Assembly (NCBI RefSeq): GCF_004216715.1
Contig: NZ_SGXG01000001.1
Coordinates: forward strand, 4,716,501 to 4,780,500
Source of the DNA: Cecembia calidifontis
Lineage (GTDB): Bacteria > Bacteroidota > Bacteroidia > Cytophagales > Cyclobacteriaceae
DNA length: 64,000 nucleotides
Reading direction: 5' to 3'
The notes beneath the pieces are model-generated. The model had not been told where the DNA came from, made no database searches, and saw nothing but the letters and a program-made list of their open reading frames with translations. Position 1 is the first letter of the stretch. Each line of letters starts with the position of its first letter. This document shows positions 9,754 to 19,745 of the stretch, piece after piece. The position numbers and the translations under genes are program-made.

Positions 9754-11026
9754 ATAATCTCCTTTTATTGGGGTTCAAATTGAAATAACTGATCAATTCA
9801 TCATATCGGGATCCCATATCCCTATAATACACAAAAACTTCATACTCATTTTCTGTTTCAAAATAACTCCCCTCTATTGGAAGCATATCCCAACCCTCCT
9901 GACCTTTATAAGCAAACTGATAATCATACCACCCTTGCTTAAGAATCAAAGTGGTTTCATAGGCATTCCTTTTTTTATTTAAAGTCATTTTTGCATCGGG
10001 ACTAAATCCCCACGCTGAAAGTGCACCAATGAGATAAGGAGTTTCGGTGATTCCATCTGCATTCAAGCTAAAAGTCATGATCATGTATTCACTTTCCAAT
10101 TCATAATTTTGGCGCTCCATATTCATAACAGCATATTGTCCATTGAGATCGAGGTATTGAGAATAAACCCCTGCCGGGCGAATTTTATCAAGCCCCCCTT
10201 CTGCAAAGACAGCATCCTCCTCTATCCTTATCGCATTGACATTGACTCCTCTGGCCCTCATGAACCTTAAGTCCACAAACCTGAACTCATTCCCTGCAAA
10301 AAATGCATTGCTTCCATCAAATAGATTGTACTCCAACATTTTGGTATCTTCCCTAAGCATGGTCGGCCTGTTGAGGACTTTTACATTATCCCATCTTTGG
10401 TTCTGCCTGATCACCACTCTAAGGTTATTGATGGGATCAAACAACTCCCTTCCCTTATAATTGATATTGACATTGATCTGCTGCACTTGCCTTCTCATCT
10501 CGGTTTGACTGGGAGGGACAACCCTTGCTGCAAGATTGACCATGTTTTGGAACACCATGAACCTTCTTGTGATAATGGGTTGATTTTGGTCCCTACCCCG
10601 GTAAACCATCACGGCATAATTCCCTGATTTTTTTACCGGAGGAATGGTAAAGCGATAATGAATGTAGGGAATTCGGGTATCGATAGAATAATCGTAGGAA
10701 GTCACATTGAACTCGTTGTAGGCATCGAGGTATTCCGGTTCTTTGAGATCCGAAGGAGTCCAGTCCATATTACAGTGAATGATTTTCACAGAATACATAT
10801 CAGGATCATAGGCCAGGTCATCAAATAATAAAACAAGTGGGATGTTGCCGCCAAGTTGAATAACAGGAGAATTCATCTGTGCATCCAAATCCCCTCTCAT
10901 AGGAAAAAGCCTAACTGATTGGATATTTTCTTCAAAGACCCTGTCATATAACACTTTGTTAGCCTGCCCTATGACAGTTTCAGACCAAAGAAAGAGGGAA
11001 AATAGAATAAGAATTTTGCGCATCAT
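9752..11026 (-). CDS. DUF5103 protein, type IX secretion plug type
   Basis: The 424-residue protein has a signal peptide (MMRKILILFSLFLWSETVIG, cleaved near Gln21) and the DUF5103 sequence running through HCNMDWTPSDLKEPEYLDAY, IPYIHYRFTIPPVKKSGNYA and, at the C-terminus, a carbohydrate-binding-like beta domain with GWYDYQFAYKG. DUF5103 includes the plug protein that closes the SprA translocon of the type IX secretion system in Flavobacterium; this is family knowledge, and this gene may be the plug or a paralogue. It probably sits at the periplasmic face of the outer membrane. Upstream on the same strand, 41 bases away, lies the ABC-F gene. Confidence 0.82.
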   Translation of the reverse strand: MMRKILILFSLFLWSETVIGQANKVLYDRVFEENIQSVRLFPMRGDLDAQMNSPVIQLGGNIPLVLLFDDLAYDPDMYSVKIIHCNMDWTPSDLKEPEYLDAYNEFNVTSYDYSIDTRIPYIHYRFTIPPVKKSGNYAVMVYRGRDQNQPIITRRFMVFQNMVNLAARVVPPSQTEMRRQVQQINVNINYKGRELFDPINNLRVVIRQNQRWDNVKVLNRPTMLREDTKMLEYNLFDGSNAFFAGNEFRFVDLRFMRARGVNVNAIRIEEDAVFAEGGLDKIRPAGVYSQYLDLNGQYAVMNMERQNYELESEYMIMTFSLNADGITETPYLIGALSAWGFSPDAKMTLNKKRNAYETTLILKQGWYDYQFAYKGQEGWDMLPIEGSYFETENEYEVFVYYRDMGSRYDELISYFNLNPNKRRL

Positions 11027-11067
11027 CAGTTTTTCTTGATTAAACAGTTAACTCAAAGGATATGCCA

Positions 11068-12993
11068 TTATCGGATGTTTTCCTGAAGGGTCCCAATCAG
11101 TTCTACGAGTTGTTCCCACTCTCTGTTCAGTTCATCTTCTTTAAGCTTCACCTGTTGGTACTGCCTGTTAAGATTTTCCAATTTTTCCGGAACGGAGTAA
11201 TTTTCAGGATCTGACAATGCAGCTTCCAACTCACTTTTAAGCGATTCACAGTCCATGATTTTACTTTCCAATTGAGTCAGTTCCTGTTCTTTTTTCTTGA
11301 GCTCTTTTTTGTTCTGTTGGAGTTCTACATCATTAAAAACTTTCTTCCTGGGCTCAGTTTTGCTTTTTTCCTCTTGCCGGACCTGGGCTTGGTTTTCCTG
11401 TTGTTGGGATTTCCAATATACAAACTCCTCGTAACTTCCGGGATACTCCTTTATTTCTTGATTTTCTATATACCAAATTTTATTTGCAACCCCTCGGATG
11501 AAATGCCTGTCATGGGAAACAGTAATAAAAGTACCTTCGTACTGTTGCAAAGCTTGGATCAGGATGTTGACAGATTGTATATCCAGGTGGTTGGTAGGCT
11601 CATCAAGCAGTAGAAAATTAGCCTCAGAAATAAGTGTTTTGGCAAGCGCTACCCTTGATTTTTCACCTCCTGAGAGCACCTTGATTTTCTTAAACACATC
11701 GTCATTGGTAAATAGAAAGCAGCCCAGTACATTCCTGAGTTCTGTATCGGTTTTACCTGATCCTGCTTGTTGCAATTCTTGCAGGATTTCATTGTCAACA
11801 TTAAGGGCTTCAAGCTGATGCTGCGCATAAAAGGATTTGATGACATTGTGCCCTTGTTCTCGCTTACCCTGAATGTGCTCTGTTCCATCAATAATCCGGA
11901 GGAGGGTTGATTTCCCCTTGCCATTGGCCCCGATGAGGGCTATTTTATCTCCTCTTTCAATTCTGGCAGAGGCATTTTTGAGAATGACCAAGTCCCCATA
12001 GGCTTTGGACACATGGTCCAAAACCACTACGTCCCTACCTGATTTTTGGGAAAATTTGAACTTAAAATTAACGGCAATGTTATCATCCACTACTTCTGCT
12101 ACCCTTTCCATTCTGTCCAAAGCCTTGATACGGGATTGGACCTGATTGGATTTGGAAGCCTTGGCACGGAAACGCTCAATAAAGCGTTCCGTTTGTTTGA
12201 TCATCTGCTGCTGGTTTTCATAAGCATTCTGCTGGATTTCCATCCTTTCCTTTTTCTCCCTTTGATAGAAAGAATAATTTCCGGGATACATGGTCAGCGT
12301 TCCATTGGAAACTTCTACCGTAGTTTCGATGCAATTATCCAGGAATTCTTGGTCGTGAGAAACCACAATCACCGCGCCTTCGTAGGTCCTCAGATAATTT
12401 TCCACCCACTGAATAGAGGGAAGATCCAGGTGGTTTGTCGGTTCGTCCAACATCAATAAGGAGGGTTTTTCCAAAAGCAACTTGGCCAACATCACCCTCA
12501 TCCTCCATCCTCCTGAAAAAGTCTTTAGTGGTCTTTTCAGATCCAATGTCGAAAATCCTATCCCCTCCAAAACTTCCTCTGCCTTAGCCTTGATGGTATA
12601 GCCTTCCTTTGCTTCAAACTGATCCTGCAATTTGGCGAGTCTATTGATGGTCTCTTCTGAATAATCGGTTTCCATCTGTTTGAGTACCTTATCAATTTCC
12701 TCCTGAAGCTGTAGGGTTTCTTTAAAAGCCTCTAATGCTACGTCCAATATGCAGTCTTCTGACTGATAGGAAAGCAAATCTTGGTTTAGAAAGCCTATGG
12801 TACAATCCTTGGCCTTTTGGATTTCTCCGGAACTGGGCTGATAATCTCCATTGATCAACTTGAGCAAAGTAGATTTTCCTGTTCCGTTCAGGCCGACCAA
12901 ACCGATTTTATCTTTAGGCTTGATATGCAAAGAGGCATTTTCATAGAGGGCCCTCCCTCCTATATAATAAGAAAGATTATTGATAGATAACAT
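11068..12993 (-). CDS. ABC-F family ATP-binding protein
   Basis: This 641-residue soluble protein has two ABC domains in tandem without membrane segments. The first holds GLNGTGKSTLL, the signature TFSGGWRMRVMLA and LLMLDEPTNHLDLPS; the second holds GANGKGKSTLL, LSGGEKSRVALA and LLLDEPTNHLDIQS. The linker between them is helical and basic, and the C-terminal 100 residues form a charged coiled coil (ELKKKEQELTQLESKIMDCE) like the DNA- or RNA-binding tail of Uup. ABC-F proteins act at the ribosome E site or, for some members, in antibiotic resistance; the length and coiled tail fit the Uup/YheS branch rather than EttA. Sure of the family, not of the subfamily. Confidence 0.93.
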   Translation of the reverse strand: MLSINNLSYYIGGRALYENASLHIKPKDKIGLVGLNGTGKSTLLKLINGDYQPSSGEIQKAKDCTIGFLNQDLLSYQSEDCILDVALEAFKETLQLQEEIDKVLKQMETDYSEETINRLAKLQDQFEAKEGYTIKAKAEEVLEGIGFSTLDLKRPLKTFSGGWRMRVMLAKLLLEKPSLLMLDEPTNHLDLPSIQWVENYLRTYEGAVIVVSHDQEFLDNCIETTVEVSNGTLTMYPGNYSFYQREKKERMEIQQNAYENQQQMIKQTERFIERFRAKASKSNQVQSRIKALDRMERVAEVVDDNIAVNFKFKFSQKSGRDVVVLDHVSKAYGDLVILKNASARIERGDKIALIGANGKGKSTLLRIIDGTEHIQGKREQGHNVIKSFYAQHQLEALNVDNEILQELQQAGSGKTDTELRNVLGCFLFTNDDVFKKIKVLSGGEKSRVALAKTLISEANFLLLDEPTNHLDIQSVNILIQALQQYEGTFITVSHDRHFIRGVANKIWYIENQEIKEYPGSYEEFVYWKSQQQENQAQVRQEEKSKTEPRKKVFNDVELQQNKKELKKKEQELTQLESKIMDCESLKSELEAALSDPENYSVPEKLENLNRQYQQVKLKEDELNREWEQLVELIGTLQENIR

Positions 12994-13133
12994 GCTTCAG
13001 ATTCAGGTATACGCTAATCCAGTCGGCTAAATTAACAAACTAAGCTGAGTTTGGATTCCACATTTCCTTTTAAATTAACTTCAATAGGTTTTAAGCACCC
13101 ATTTTATCACTTATCCAAATTGACTAACAATGC

Positions 13134-14306
13134 GTGAAAGATTTGGTTAAATTGAGTGAGAATCTAAAAAACCAAGTAATGGCAAAACAACTGATCCTAG
13201 GGCTTTTTATCCTGATTAGCTTTTCCTGTTCAGGACAAAACAAAAAAAACAATTACATCCAACTGGAGACCATCAAGCTACCGGCAGGCTTCCAGATTTC
13301 GGTTTGGGCTGAAGATGTCCCCGATGCCAGGTCATTGGCCATGAATGCGGACGGCAGTATCATTTTTGTCGGCAACAGGCAGGGGAAAAACGTGTATGCC
13401 TTAAAGGACAGCAATGGAGATGGGAAAGCAGATAAAAGATATACCCTAGCTTCGGGACTCAGAATGCCCAATGGAGTTGCCTTCAAGGATGGGGATCTTT
13501 ATGTGGCAGAAGTCAGCAGGATATTACGTTTCCGAAACATCGAAAAGAACCTTGAAAATCCAAAATTTGAAGTAGTCTATGACCAATATCCGGACAAGGC
13601 CCATCATGGCTGGAAATTTATCGCTTTTGGACCGGATGGTTTGCTCTATGTACCAGTTGGTGCTCCGTGCAATATTTGTGAATCAGAAGAAATATTTGCT
13701 TCGATCACCAGGATCGATGTCAATTCCCCTATCATTAAGCCAGAGATCTTTGCCAAAGGGGTCAGAAATACTGTTGGTTTTGCCTGGCACCCCCAAAGCA
13801 AAGAATTATGGTTTACTGATAATGGAAGAGATATGATGGGGGATGATATCCCGGATTGCGAGCTCAACCATGCTCCCCAAAAAGGCATGCATTTTGGATA
13901 TCCTTATTGGCATGCCGGTGATGTCAAAGACCCGGAGTTTGGAAATAAGGGAAAGGATAAAAATGCCTACACCGCTCCTGCCGCCAAACTTGGCCCACAC
14001 ACAGCTCCTTTAGGCATGAGATTTTATACCGGTTCCCAATTCCCTGAAAAATATCATAACAACATATTTATTGCCAAGCATGGATCATGGAACCGCAGCA
14101 AAAAAATCGGTTACCAGGTTACACATGTTATATTGGATAAAAACCAAAAAGTGGTCAGGGAAGAGGTTTTTGCTGAAGGATGGCTCAACCATGCAACCCA
14201 GGATGTATGGGGCAGACCTGTGGATGTGCTTCAGCTTCCTGATGGAAGCCTGCTGGTCTCGGATGACATGGCCAATTGTATTTATAAGATCAGTTACAAG
14301 AAATAA
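13134..14306 (+). CDS. PQQ-type sugar/sorbosone dehydrogenase lipoprotein
   Basis: Up to 390 residues; the longest frame begins at GTG, but the ATG at 13179 (MAKQLILGLFILISFSCSGQ) gives a clean lipoprotein signal with the lipobox SFSC and is the better start. The rest is a six-bladed beta-propeller of the soluble glucose/L-sorbosone dehydrogenase family: KLPAGFQISVWAEDVPDARS, GLRMPNGVAFKDGDLYVAEV, the KGVRNTVGFAWHPQSKELWF block, HGSWNRSKKIGY and GRPVDVLQLPDGSLLVSDD. It probably oxidises a sugar or aldose with PQQ at the cell surface or periplasm; the substrate is unknown. No pqq genes are visible here. Confidence 0.87.
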   Translation: MKDLVKLSENLKNQVMAKQLILGLFILISFSCSGQNKKNNYIQLETIKLPAGFQISVWAEDVPDARSLAMNADGSIIFVGNRQGKNVYALKDSNGDGKADKRYTLASGLRMPNGVAFKDGDLYVAEVSRILRFRNIEKNLENPKFEVVYDQYPDKAHHGWKFIAFGPDGLLYVPVGAPCNICESEEIFASITRIDVNSPIIKPEIFAKGVRNTVGFAWHPQSKELWFTDNGRDMMGDDIPDCELNHAPQKGMHFGYPYWHAGDVKDPEFGNKGKDKNAYTAPAAKLGPHTAPLGMRFYTGSQFPEKYHNNIFIAKHGSWNRSKKIGYQVTHVILDKNQKVVREEVFAEGWLNHATQDVWGRPVDVLQLPDGSLLVSDDMANCIYKISYKK

Positions 14307-14310
14307 AATT

Positions 14311-14400
14311 AAAAGTCAGATTTCGGATGTTGGAATTCCCGGTATTCGATATCAATTGCAAGGTATTCACATTTCCGAAATCCGACTTTCGAAATCAAAA
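14311..14400. repeat. Inverted repeat between convergent genes (dispersed family)
   Basis: AAAGTCAGATTTCGGATGT on the left pairs with ACATTTCCGAAATCCGACTTT on the right (near perfect), bracketing about 45 bases. The same TTTCGAAATCCGA-like core recurs near 28655, 32505 and 32615. It may act as a terminator for both neighbours or be a mobile short palindrome. Confidence 0.6.
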
Positions 14401-14402
14401 TT

Positions 14403-15710
14403 TCATCGATTCATCAATTCTTCGATTTCTTCCGCCTCAATTGGAATATTGCGCATCAGGTCAAAATATCCGTTTTCCTGGATCAGGATGTTATTTTCGA
14501 GCCTGACCCCCAATCCTTCCTCTCTGATGTAGATACCGGGTTCAACCGTAAAAACCATACCCGGGGTAATCGGGTCATACATGGTACCCACATCATGTAC
14601 ATCCAAACCTAAATGGTGAGATGTGCCATGCATAAAGTATTTTTTATACGCAGGCCATTTGGGGTCTTGGTTTTTGATGTCGGTCTGATCCAATAAACCC
14701 AAGCCTAACAATTCAGACTGCATGATCAGCCCCACTTCCTTATGGTAATCCTGGATATTGATGCCAGGTCTGAGAATATTCATAGCCCCTCTTTGCACCC
14801 TCAATACTGCATCATACACCTTCCTTTGTCTTTCTGTAAATTTCCCATTTACAGGAATAGTCCGGGTCATGTCCGCATTATAATTCCCGTATTCTGCGCC
14901 CACATCAAGTAAAAGCAGGTCTCCATCTTTACAGGTATCTTTGTTTTCTATGTAATGCAGCACACAGGCATTTGCCCCAGAAGCAATAATGGGTTCATAG
15001 GCAAAACCCTTGCTCCTGTTCCTCACAAATTCATGGATAAACTCAGCCTCTATCTGGTACTCGGTTACTCCTGGCTTTACAAAGGAAAGTATTCTCCTAA
15101 AACCCTTTTCGGTGATATCGCAGGCTATCTGCATTTGGTCAATTTCTTCCTTTTCTTTAACCCCTCTTAACTGGTGCATCAGCGGAGCCAGCCTGTGATA
15201 GTGATGAAGGGGATACTTTTCCTTACATTTTTTGATAAACCTGGCATCTCTGGTTTCTACCTGGATATCTGCACGGAGATGTTCATTGGTATTTAATAAA
15301 ACATGCTGACTTAAAGCCATCAGGGTATTAAAAACACCGTCGAAACTGCTCACCCATTGGATGTTTTCTATTCCTGAAATTTCATGGGCTTCCTCTTTGG
15401 TGTATTTATGCCCTTCCCAAATCGCAATATGTTCATTGGTTTCCCTTAAAAATAGAATTTCGCGCATAGTAGGATCAGGAAAATCAGGGCAGATGACCAA
15501 AATGCTTTCTTCCTGATCAATCCCGCTGAGATAAAAAAGGTCATTGTTTTGTCTGAAACGCATGGTCCCGTCTGCATTGGTCGGCATAATATCATTGGAA
15601 TGAAAAACCGCTACTGATTTAGCCGGCAATTTCTCGGTTAATTTTTTCCTGTTTTTGATATAAAGGCTTTTTGGAAGAGGTGTGTATTTCATAGATAAGT
15701 AAGTTTTCAA
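14403..15710 (-). CDS. Xaa-Pro aminopeptidase (M24B)
   Basis: The 435-residue protein has the aminopeptidase P N-terminal domain (VAVFHSNDIMPTNADGTMRF) and a pita-bread M24 catalytic domain. The five metal ligands are visible: two Asp in LLLDVGAEYGNYNADMTRTI, His in HGTSHHLGLDVHDVG, and two Glu in FTVEPGIYI and VRLENNILI. It should remove N-terminal residues that precede proline, with two Mn or similar ions, in the cytoplasm. The true start may be Met7 (MKYTPLPKSLY). No operon partner. Confidence 0.94.
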   Translation of the reverse strand: MKTYLSMKYTPLPKSLYIKNRKKLTEKLPAKSVAVFHSNDIMPTNADGTMRFRQNNDLFYLSGIDQEESILVICPDFPDPTMREILFLRETNEHIAIWEGHKYTKEEAHEISGIENIQWVSSFDGVFNTLMALSQHVLLNTNEHLRADIQVETRDARFIKKCKEKYPLHHYHRLAPLMHQLRGVKEKEEIDQMQIACDITEKGFRRILSFVKPGVTEYQIEAEFIHEFVRNRSKGFAYEPIIASGANACVLHYIENKDTCKDGDLLLLDVGAEYGNYNADMTRTIPVNGKFTERQRKVYDAVLRVQRGAMNILRPGINIQDYHKEVGLIMQSELLGLGLLDQTDIKNQDPKWPAYKKYFMHGTSHHLGLDVHDVGTMYDPITPGMVFTVEPGIYIREEGLGVRLENNILIQENGYFDLMRNIPIEAEEIEELMNR

Positions 15711-15852
15711 TGCTTATGAATTCAGTAAATTAAGTGTCTAAGGATTTTATCATGCTTTACAAAACTCTAAATTATCAATTCACTCCGGCTAAAAAAACCA
15801 CTAAGGGAAATTGAATCTTTGGAATAATCGAAAAAGAGTATTGAAAGTCTTT

Positions 15853-15860
15853 TATTTTTG
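15853..15860 (+). promoter_or_regulatory. Predicted -7 element of the M16 peptidase operon
   Basis: TATTTTTG matches TAnnTTTG and lies 28 bases before the ATG at 15888. It supports that ATG over the TTG further upstream, which overlaps the element. Confidence 0.5.
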
Positions 15861-15887
15861 TACATTGAGGTGAGGAAAAAGGATTAC

Positions 15888-17117
15888 ATGCAGTACAATT
15901 TAAAGCAATTAGCCAACGGAATCAGAATTGTTCATCAGGAAGTCAACCATACCAGGATAGTCCATTGCGGATTTGTGTTAAACATAGGCAGCAGGGATGA
16001 ATCCAAAGAGGAAGAGGGGATTGCACATTTTTGGGAACATATGGCTTTCAAAGGCACCAAAAAAAGAAAGGCCTACCATATCATCAACCGTCTTGAGTCT
16101 TTAGGCGGGGAACTCAATGCCTACACTACCAAGGAGAAAATTTGTTTCTATTCGAGTGTGTTAAAGGAGCATTATGGAAAAGCAGCAGAACTTCTTTTTG
16201 ACATCACCTTCAATTCTACCTTCCCAAAAAAGCAGATAGAAAAGGAAAGGCAGGTAATTTTGGAGGAAATGGCCATGTACAAAGATTCCCCGGATGACTC
16301 ACTCCAAGACGATTTTGATGAAATGGTTTTTGAAGGCCATGCCTTGGGAAGAAACATCCTGGGGAATGAAGAAACTGTAAGCAGATTCAGGCAAGAGGAT
16401 TTTTTTGATTTTGTTTCGAGCAGATTGGATACTACCCAGATCGTATTTTCTGTAATCGGCAATATCTCTTTCGAAAAGGCTTTACAAAAAATCGAGGGAC
16501 TCCTTTCTGAGATACCGCATAAAAGAAGCCTATATGTCCGCAGCGGATTTTCAAATTATCAGCCCAAAACGAAAATGGTAATGAAGGAGATCACCCAGGC
16601 CCACTGCGCCATTGGAAAACCTGCCTTCTCGATGTTTGATCCAAGAAGGTTTAAGCTCTATCTGCTCAATAATATACTCGGGGGTCCCAGTATGAACTCC
16701 CGCCTGAATATGGCATTGAGAGAAAAACATGGCTATGTGTACAGCGTGGAATCCCATTACCAGACCTATTCAGATACTGGTTTTTTTGGTGTTTTCTTTG
16801 GTACAGAGCAGAAGACTGCCAATAAAGCCAAAAAACTTGTCTTAAAGGAAATGGAGAAGCTTAGAAAAGTAAAAATGGGAACCTTGCAACTTCATATGGC
16901 AAAAGAACAGGCGATAGGTCAAATGGCGATGGCAGAAGAAAATTACGCTGCTTTGATGCTTGTGTATGGAAAAAATCTTTTGGATAAGGGCAGGATAGAT
17001 TCACTGGATAGTATATTTGAAATCATAAGAAGCACTACAGCCGAGGAACTCATGGATATTGCCAATGAAATATTTGATCCCAATCAAATGAGTTATTTAA
17101 CCTATTTACCTTCCTGA
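15888..17117 (+). CDS. M16 family zinc metallopeptidase
   Basis: With the ATG at 15888 the protein has about 409 residues (MQYNLKQLANGIRIVHQEVN). The inverted zinc motif HxxEH is at residues 47-51 (HFWEHMAFKGT) and the distal Glu is expected in ERQVILEEMAMYKDSPDD. The second, inactive M16 lobe contains NNILGGPSMNSRLNMALREK. Length and order match the processing-protease-like M16 proteins of Bacteroidota. It has no signal peptide, so it should be cytoplasmic. It is the first gene of a likely three-gene operon with the methyltransferase (1-base gap) and the LysM transglycosylase. Confidence 0.93.
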   Translation: MQYNLKQLANGIRIVHQEVNHTRIVHCGFVLNIGSRDESKEEEGIAHFWEHMAFKGTKKRKAYHIINRLESLGGELNAYTTKEKICFYSSVLKEHYGKAAELLFDITFNSTFPKKQIEKERQVILEEMAMYKDSPDDSLQDDFDEMVFEGHALGRNILGNEETVSRFRQEDFFDFVSSRLDTTQIVFSVIGNISFEKALQKIEGLLSEIPHKRSLYVRSGFSNYQPKTKMVMKEITQAHCAIGKPAFSMFDPRRFKLYLLNNILGGPSMNSRLNMALREKHGYVYSVESHYQTYSDTGFFGVFFGTEQKTANKAKKLVLKEMEKLRKVKMGTLQLHMAKEQAIGQMAMAEENYAALMLVYGKNLLDKGRIDSLDSIFEIIRSTTAEELMDIANEIFDPNQMSYLTYLPS

Positions 17118-17118
17118 C

Positions 17119-17763
17119 ATGGAATTCATTTCACCGGAGTTATTAAAATATTGCGAACAGCATACCACGGAAGAGGATCCTTTATTAAAATGGATTACCC
17201 GGGAAACACATGCCAAAGTATTGATGCCAAGGATGATTTCCGGTCATTTGCAGGGCAAGACGCTCGAGCTTTTTGTCAAACTTCTGAAACCCAAGACCAT
17301 CCTCGAAATTGGCACATACACGGGGTATTCCGGTATCTGTATGGCAAGAGGTCTTAATGAAGCAGGTAAGCTCATCACCTTGGATATCAATGACGAATTG
17401 GAAACAATGGTCCGGAATTTCTTTGAAAAATCAGGATTAAGCCATAAAATTGACTACAGATTGGGAGATGCTTTGAAAATTATTCCTTCACTTGAAGGAA
17501 ATTTTGATATGGTCTTCATAGATGCGGATAAAAATAATTATATTAACTACTACAATCTGGTAATAGACCGTGTAAGCCCTGGTGGAATTATTATTGCAGA
17601 CAATGTCCTTTGGTCGGGAAAAGTTGTTTTAAAAGAAGGCCAGAAAATCGATAAAGACACAAAAATTATCTTGGAATACAACCGTATGGTACAGGAGGAC
17701 CCTAGGGTAGAAAATGTACTTTTACCAATCAGAGATGGCTTAATGATAGCAAGAAAGTTATGA
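17119..17763 (+). CDS. O-methyltransferase, class I SAM-dependent
   Basis: This 214-residue protein matches the caffeoyl-CoA/catechol O-methyltransferase-like family: the SAM-binding motif ILEIGTYTGYSGICMARGL near residue 60, MVFIDADKNNYINYY with metal-binding Asp near 135, and GGIIIADNVLWSGKV near 160. Members use a divalent metal and methylate catechol-like hydroxyls; the substrate in this organism is unknown. It starts one base after the M16 stop and overlaps the following transglycosylase gene by four bases (ATGA), so translational coupling is likely. Confidence 0.93.
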   Translation: MEFISPELLKYCEQHTTEEDPLLKWITRETHAKVLMPRMISGHLQGKTLELFVKLLKPKTILEIGTYTGYSGICMARGLNEAGKLITLDINDELETMVRNFFEKSGLSHKIDYRLGDALKIIPSLEGNFDMVFIDADKNNYINYYNLVIDRVSPGGIIIADNVLWSGKVVLKEGQKIDKDTKIILEYNRMVQEDPRVENVLLPIRDGLMIARKL

Positions 17764-19724
17764 AAAATAAAAAAAGTCAATTGTTTCGAAATCCCTACAT
17801 TCAGATTTTGTTTCTGTTTTTTTCTTTTGAAACTATGGCCCAAGTGCCCCAGGTACCTAAAGAAATGCGATTTGCGGACCTTACCATTAGAATCAATGAG
17901 CAGGCAAGGCGGGAAATTCAGCTGGATGTGGATGCGCTTCACCGTAACCAGATTTATTTCAAAAGCAAAGCTGACAGGGCCAACCTTTACCTACCATTAG
18001 TCGAAAGAGAACTGAGAGAATCTGGTGTACCTGAAGATTTTAAGTATTTAGTAATTCAAGAATCTAGCCTAATTCCGGATGCAGTCTCCAGCTCCAATGC
18101 AGTTGGCTTTTGGCAATTTAAGCAAGGAACAGCAGAGGAAGTATTTTTAAGAGTGGACAACCAGATTGATGAGAGGAAGAACATTGTATCCTCCACAAGA
18201 GGGGCCGCACTTTACCTCAAAAAAAACAATGCACAGTTTGATAACTGGATGTGCGCCCTGGTTTCTTACCAAATGGGACTGGGAGGCGCAAAAGCCTATT
18301 TTGGAAGTCAGTTCAATGGTAAAAAAGTAATCGATGTGGACAGGAATTCACATTGGTATTTCAAAAAATTTCTTGCCCACAAAGTGGCTTTTGAAAATCA
18401 TGCAGGGGCAAATTTTGTGAGCAATACCGGTTATCTGGAAGAAGTCAGAGTACAGGGGCCTTCCTCTCTCAGGGATCTTTCAAGCCGCTTAGGGGTAAGT
18501 GAAGAGCATTTGAGGGAATACAATAAATGGATTGGGAGAGGTGATATTCCAAGTGATAAAACCTATTCTGTAGTTTTTCTGAGACAAGGAACCCCTCCTG
18601 CCAGACCTATAGTTGCACAAAGAGAAAGTTCAAGTGCTGGCAGTCCGCAACAAACCCAGGCACTTTCTACCGGTTTCCCTAGAATTTCAGGCAACCAACA
18701 AAGCGCTACAAGCCCCAACCAAATTAAAGTAAATAACATAGACGGGGTTCGGGCAGCCAATTCTGTTTCCCAGGCAAGCTTTGCAGAACAGATAGGAATG
18801 AAGCCCAATAAATTCAGGAAACTGAATGATCTGGGAAAAAATGATCCCGTGGTAGCTGGCCAATATTATTATCTTGATAAAAAAGCCACCAAAGCAGATG
18901 TAGCCAATCACGTGGTGATGCCTGGAGAAACACTTTGGTCAATTTCTCAGAAATATGGCATCAGACTTGCCGCCCTCAAAGCCAAGAACAGGATCAGAGA
19001 CGACATCGATCTTTCCCCTGGAATGATCCTGAACCTTCAGGAGCCAAGAAAAAGAGGCGAAGATTTCGTGATGGTTTCAGGTTCGGAGTATAGAAAAATG
19101 TTGGAAGCCTTATCTACTAGCCAGGCACAGGCCAATACTCCTGCTACTTCGATAGTATCCCAACCCAGTACGCCTACTTCACAGCCAAGTACTTCAGTAA
19201 CTCCAGGTACAGCACCGGCTACAAGAAGCAGCGAGCCTGTTAGAACAGAGCCAAGCAGAACAGAAACTGCTAGAAACGAGCCTATCAGAACGGAAACAGC
19301 CGCCCCGGTAAGGAGTGCTGAACCGGTAAGGTCAACAGAGACTGTCAATAGGCCTCAACCTTCCAACGCAACTGCAGGAAGAACTGTGCATACCGTATCC
19401 CCAGGTGAAACTTTGTTTAGAATAAGCCAAAACTATGGCGTAAGTGTGGATGATCTCAAAAGATGGAATAATTTACCGGACAATACCATTAAAGTAGGTC
19501 AGGAAATCATCATCAATCGATCTGCTGCTCCCACTCAGAGCGTTTCTTCTATTCCAAACAGGTCAACCTCAAGTGGCACAATTATCCATACTGTAAGCCC
19601 GGGAGAAACCTTGTTCCGTTTGAGCCAAAACTATGGCGTAAGTGTGGACGACATCAAAAAGTGGAACAATTTGCCCGATAATACAATCCAAGTAGGGCAA
19701 AAAATAACCATCATAAAACCCTGA
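17760..19724 (+). CDS. LysM-containing lytic transglycosylase (MltD-like)
   Basis: The 654-residue exported protein starts with a signal peptide that ends near METMA/QVPQ. A transglycosylase SLT domain lies at about residues 75-215 with the catalytic Glu in YLVIQESSLIPDAVSSSNAV and the GFWQFKQGTAEEV block. One LysM sits near 380-425 (HVVMPGETLWSISQKYGI); two nearly identical LysM repeats close the protein, both starting HTVSPGETLFR. The stretch between about 455 and 540 is a low-complexity Pro/Thr/Ser/Glu/Arg linker. It should cleave peptidoglycan in the periplasm. The near identity of the last two LysM units points to recent duplication. Confidence 0.94.
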   Translation: MKNKKSQLFRNPYIQILFLFFSFETMAQVPQVPKEMRFADLTIRINEQARREIQLDVDALHRNQIYFKSKADRANLYLPLVERELRESGVPEDFKYLVIQESSLIPDAVSSSNAVGFWQFKQGTAEEVFLRVDNQIDERKNIVSSTRGAALYLKKNNAQFDNWMCALVSYQMGLGGAKAYFGSQFNGKKVIDVDRNSHWYFKKFLAHKVAFENHAGANFVSNTGYLEEVRVQGPSSLRDLSSRLGVSEEHLREYNKWIGRGDIPSDKTYSVVFLRQGTPPARPIVAQRESSSAGSPQQTQALSTGFPRISGNQQSATSPNQIKVNNIDGVRAANSVSQASFAEQIGMKPNKFRKLNDLGKNDPVVAGQYYYLDKKATKADVANHVVMPGETLWSISQKYGIRLAALKAKNRIRDDIDLSPGMILNLQEPRKRGEDFVMVSGSEYRKMLEALSTSQAQANTPATSIVSQPSTPTSQPSTSVTPGTAPATRSSEPVRTEPSRTETARNEPIRTETAAPVRSAEPVRSTETVNRPQPSNATAGRTVHTVSPGETLFRISQNYGVSVDDLKRWNNLPDNTIKVGQEIIINRSAAPTQSVSSIPNRSTSSGTIIHTVSPGETLFRLSQNYGVSVDDIKKWNNLPDNTIQVGQKITIIKP

Positions 19725-19745
19725 TTTTTTTGGGAGTATACATAG

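Noticed and set aside
8748..9760. A CRISPR array near the Cas6-like gene
   Set aside because: No regularly spaced direct repeats are visible on either side or elsewhere in the window.
12046..12459. 137-residue plus-strand open frame
   Set aside because: It is antisense to the ABC-F gene, has no family match, and lies across conserved ABC motifs.
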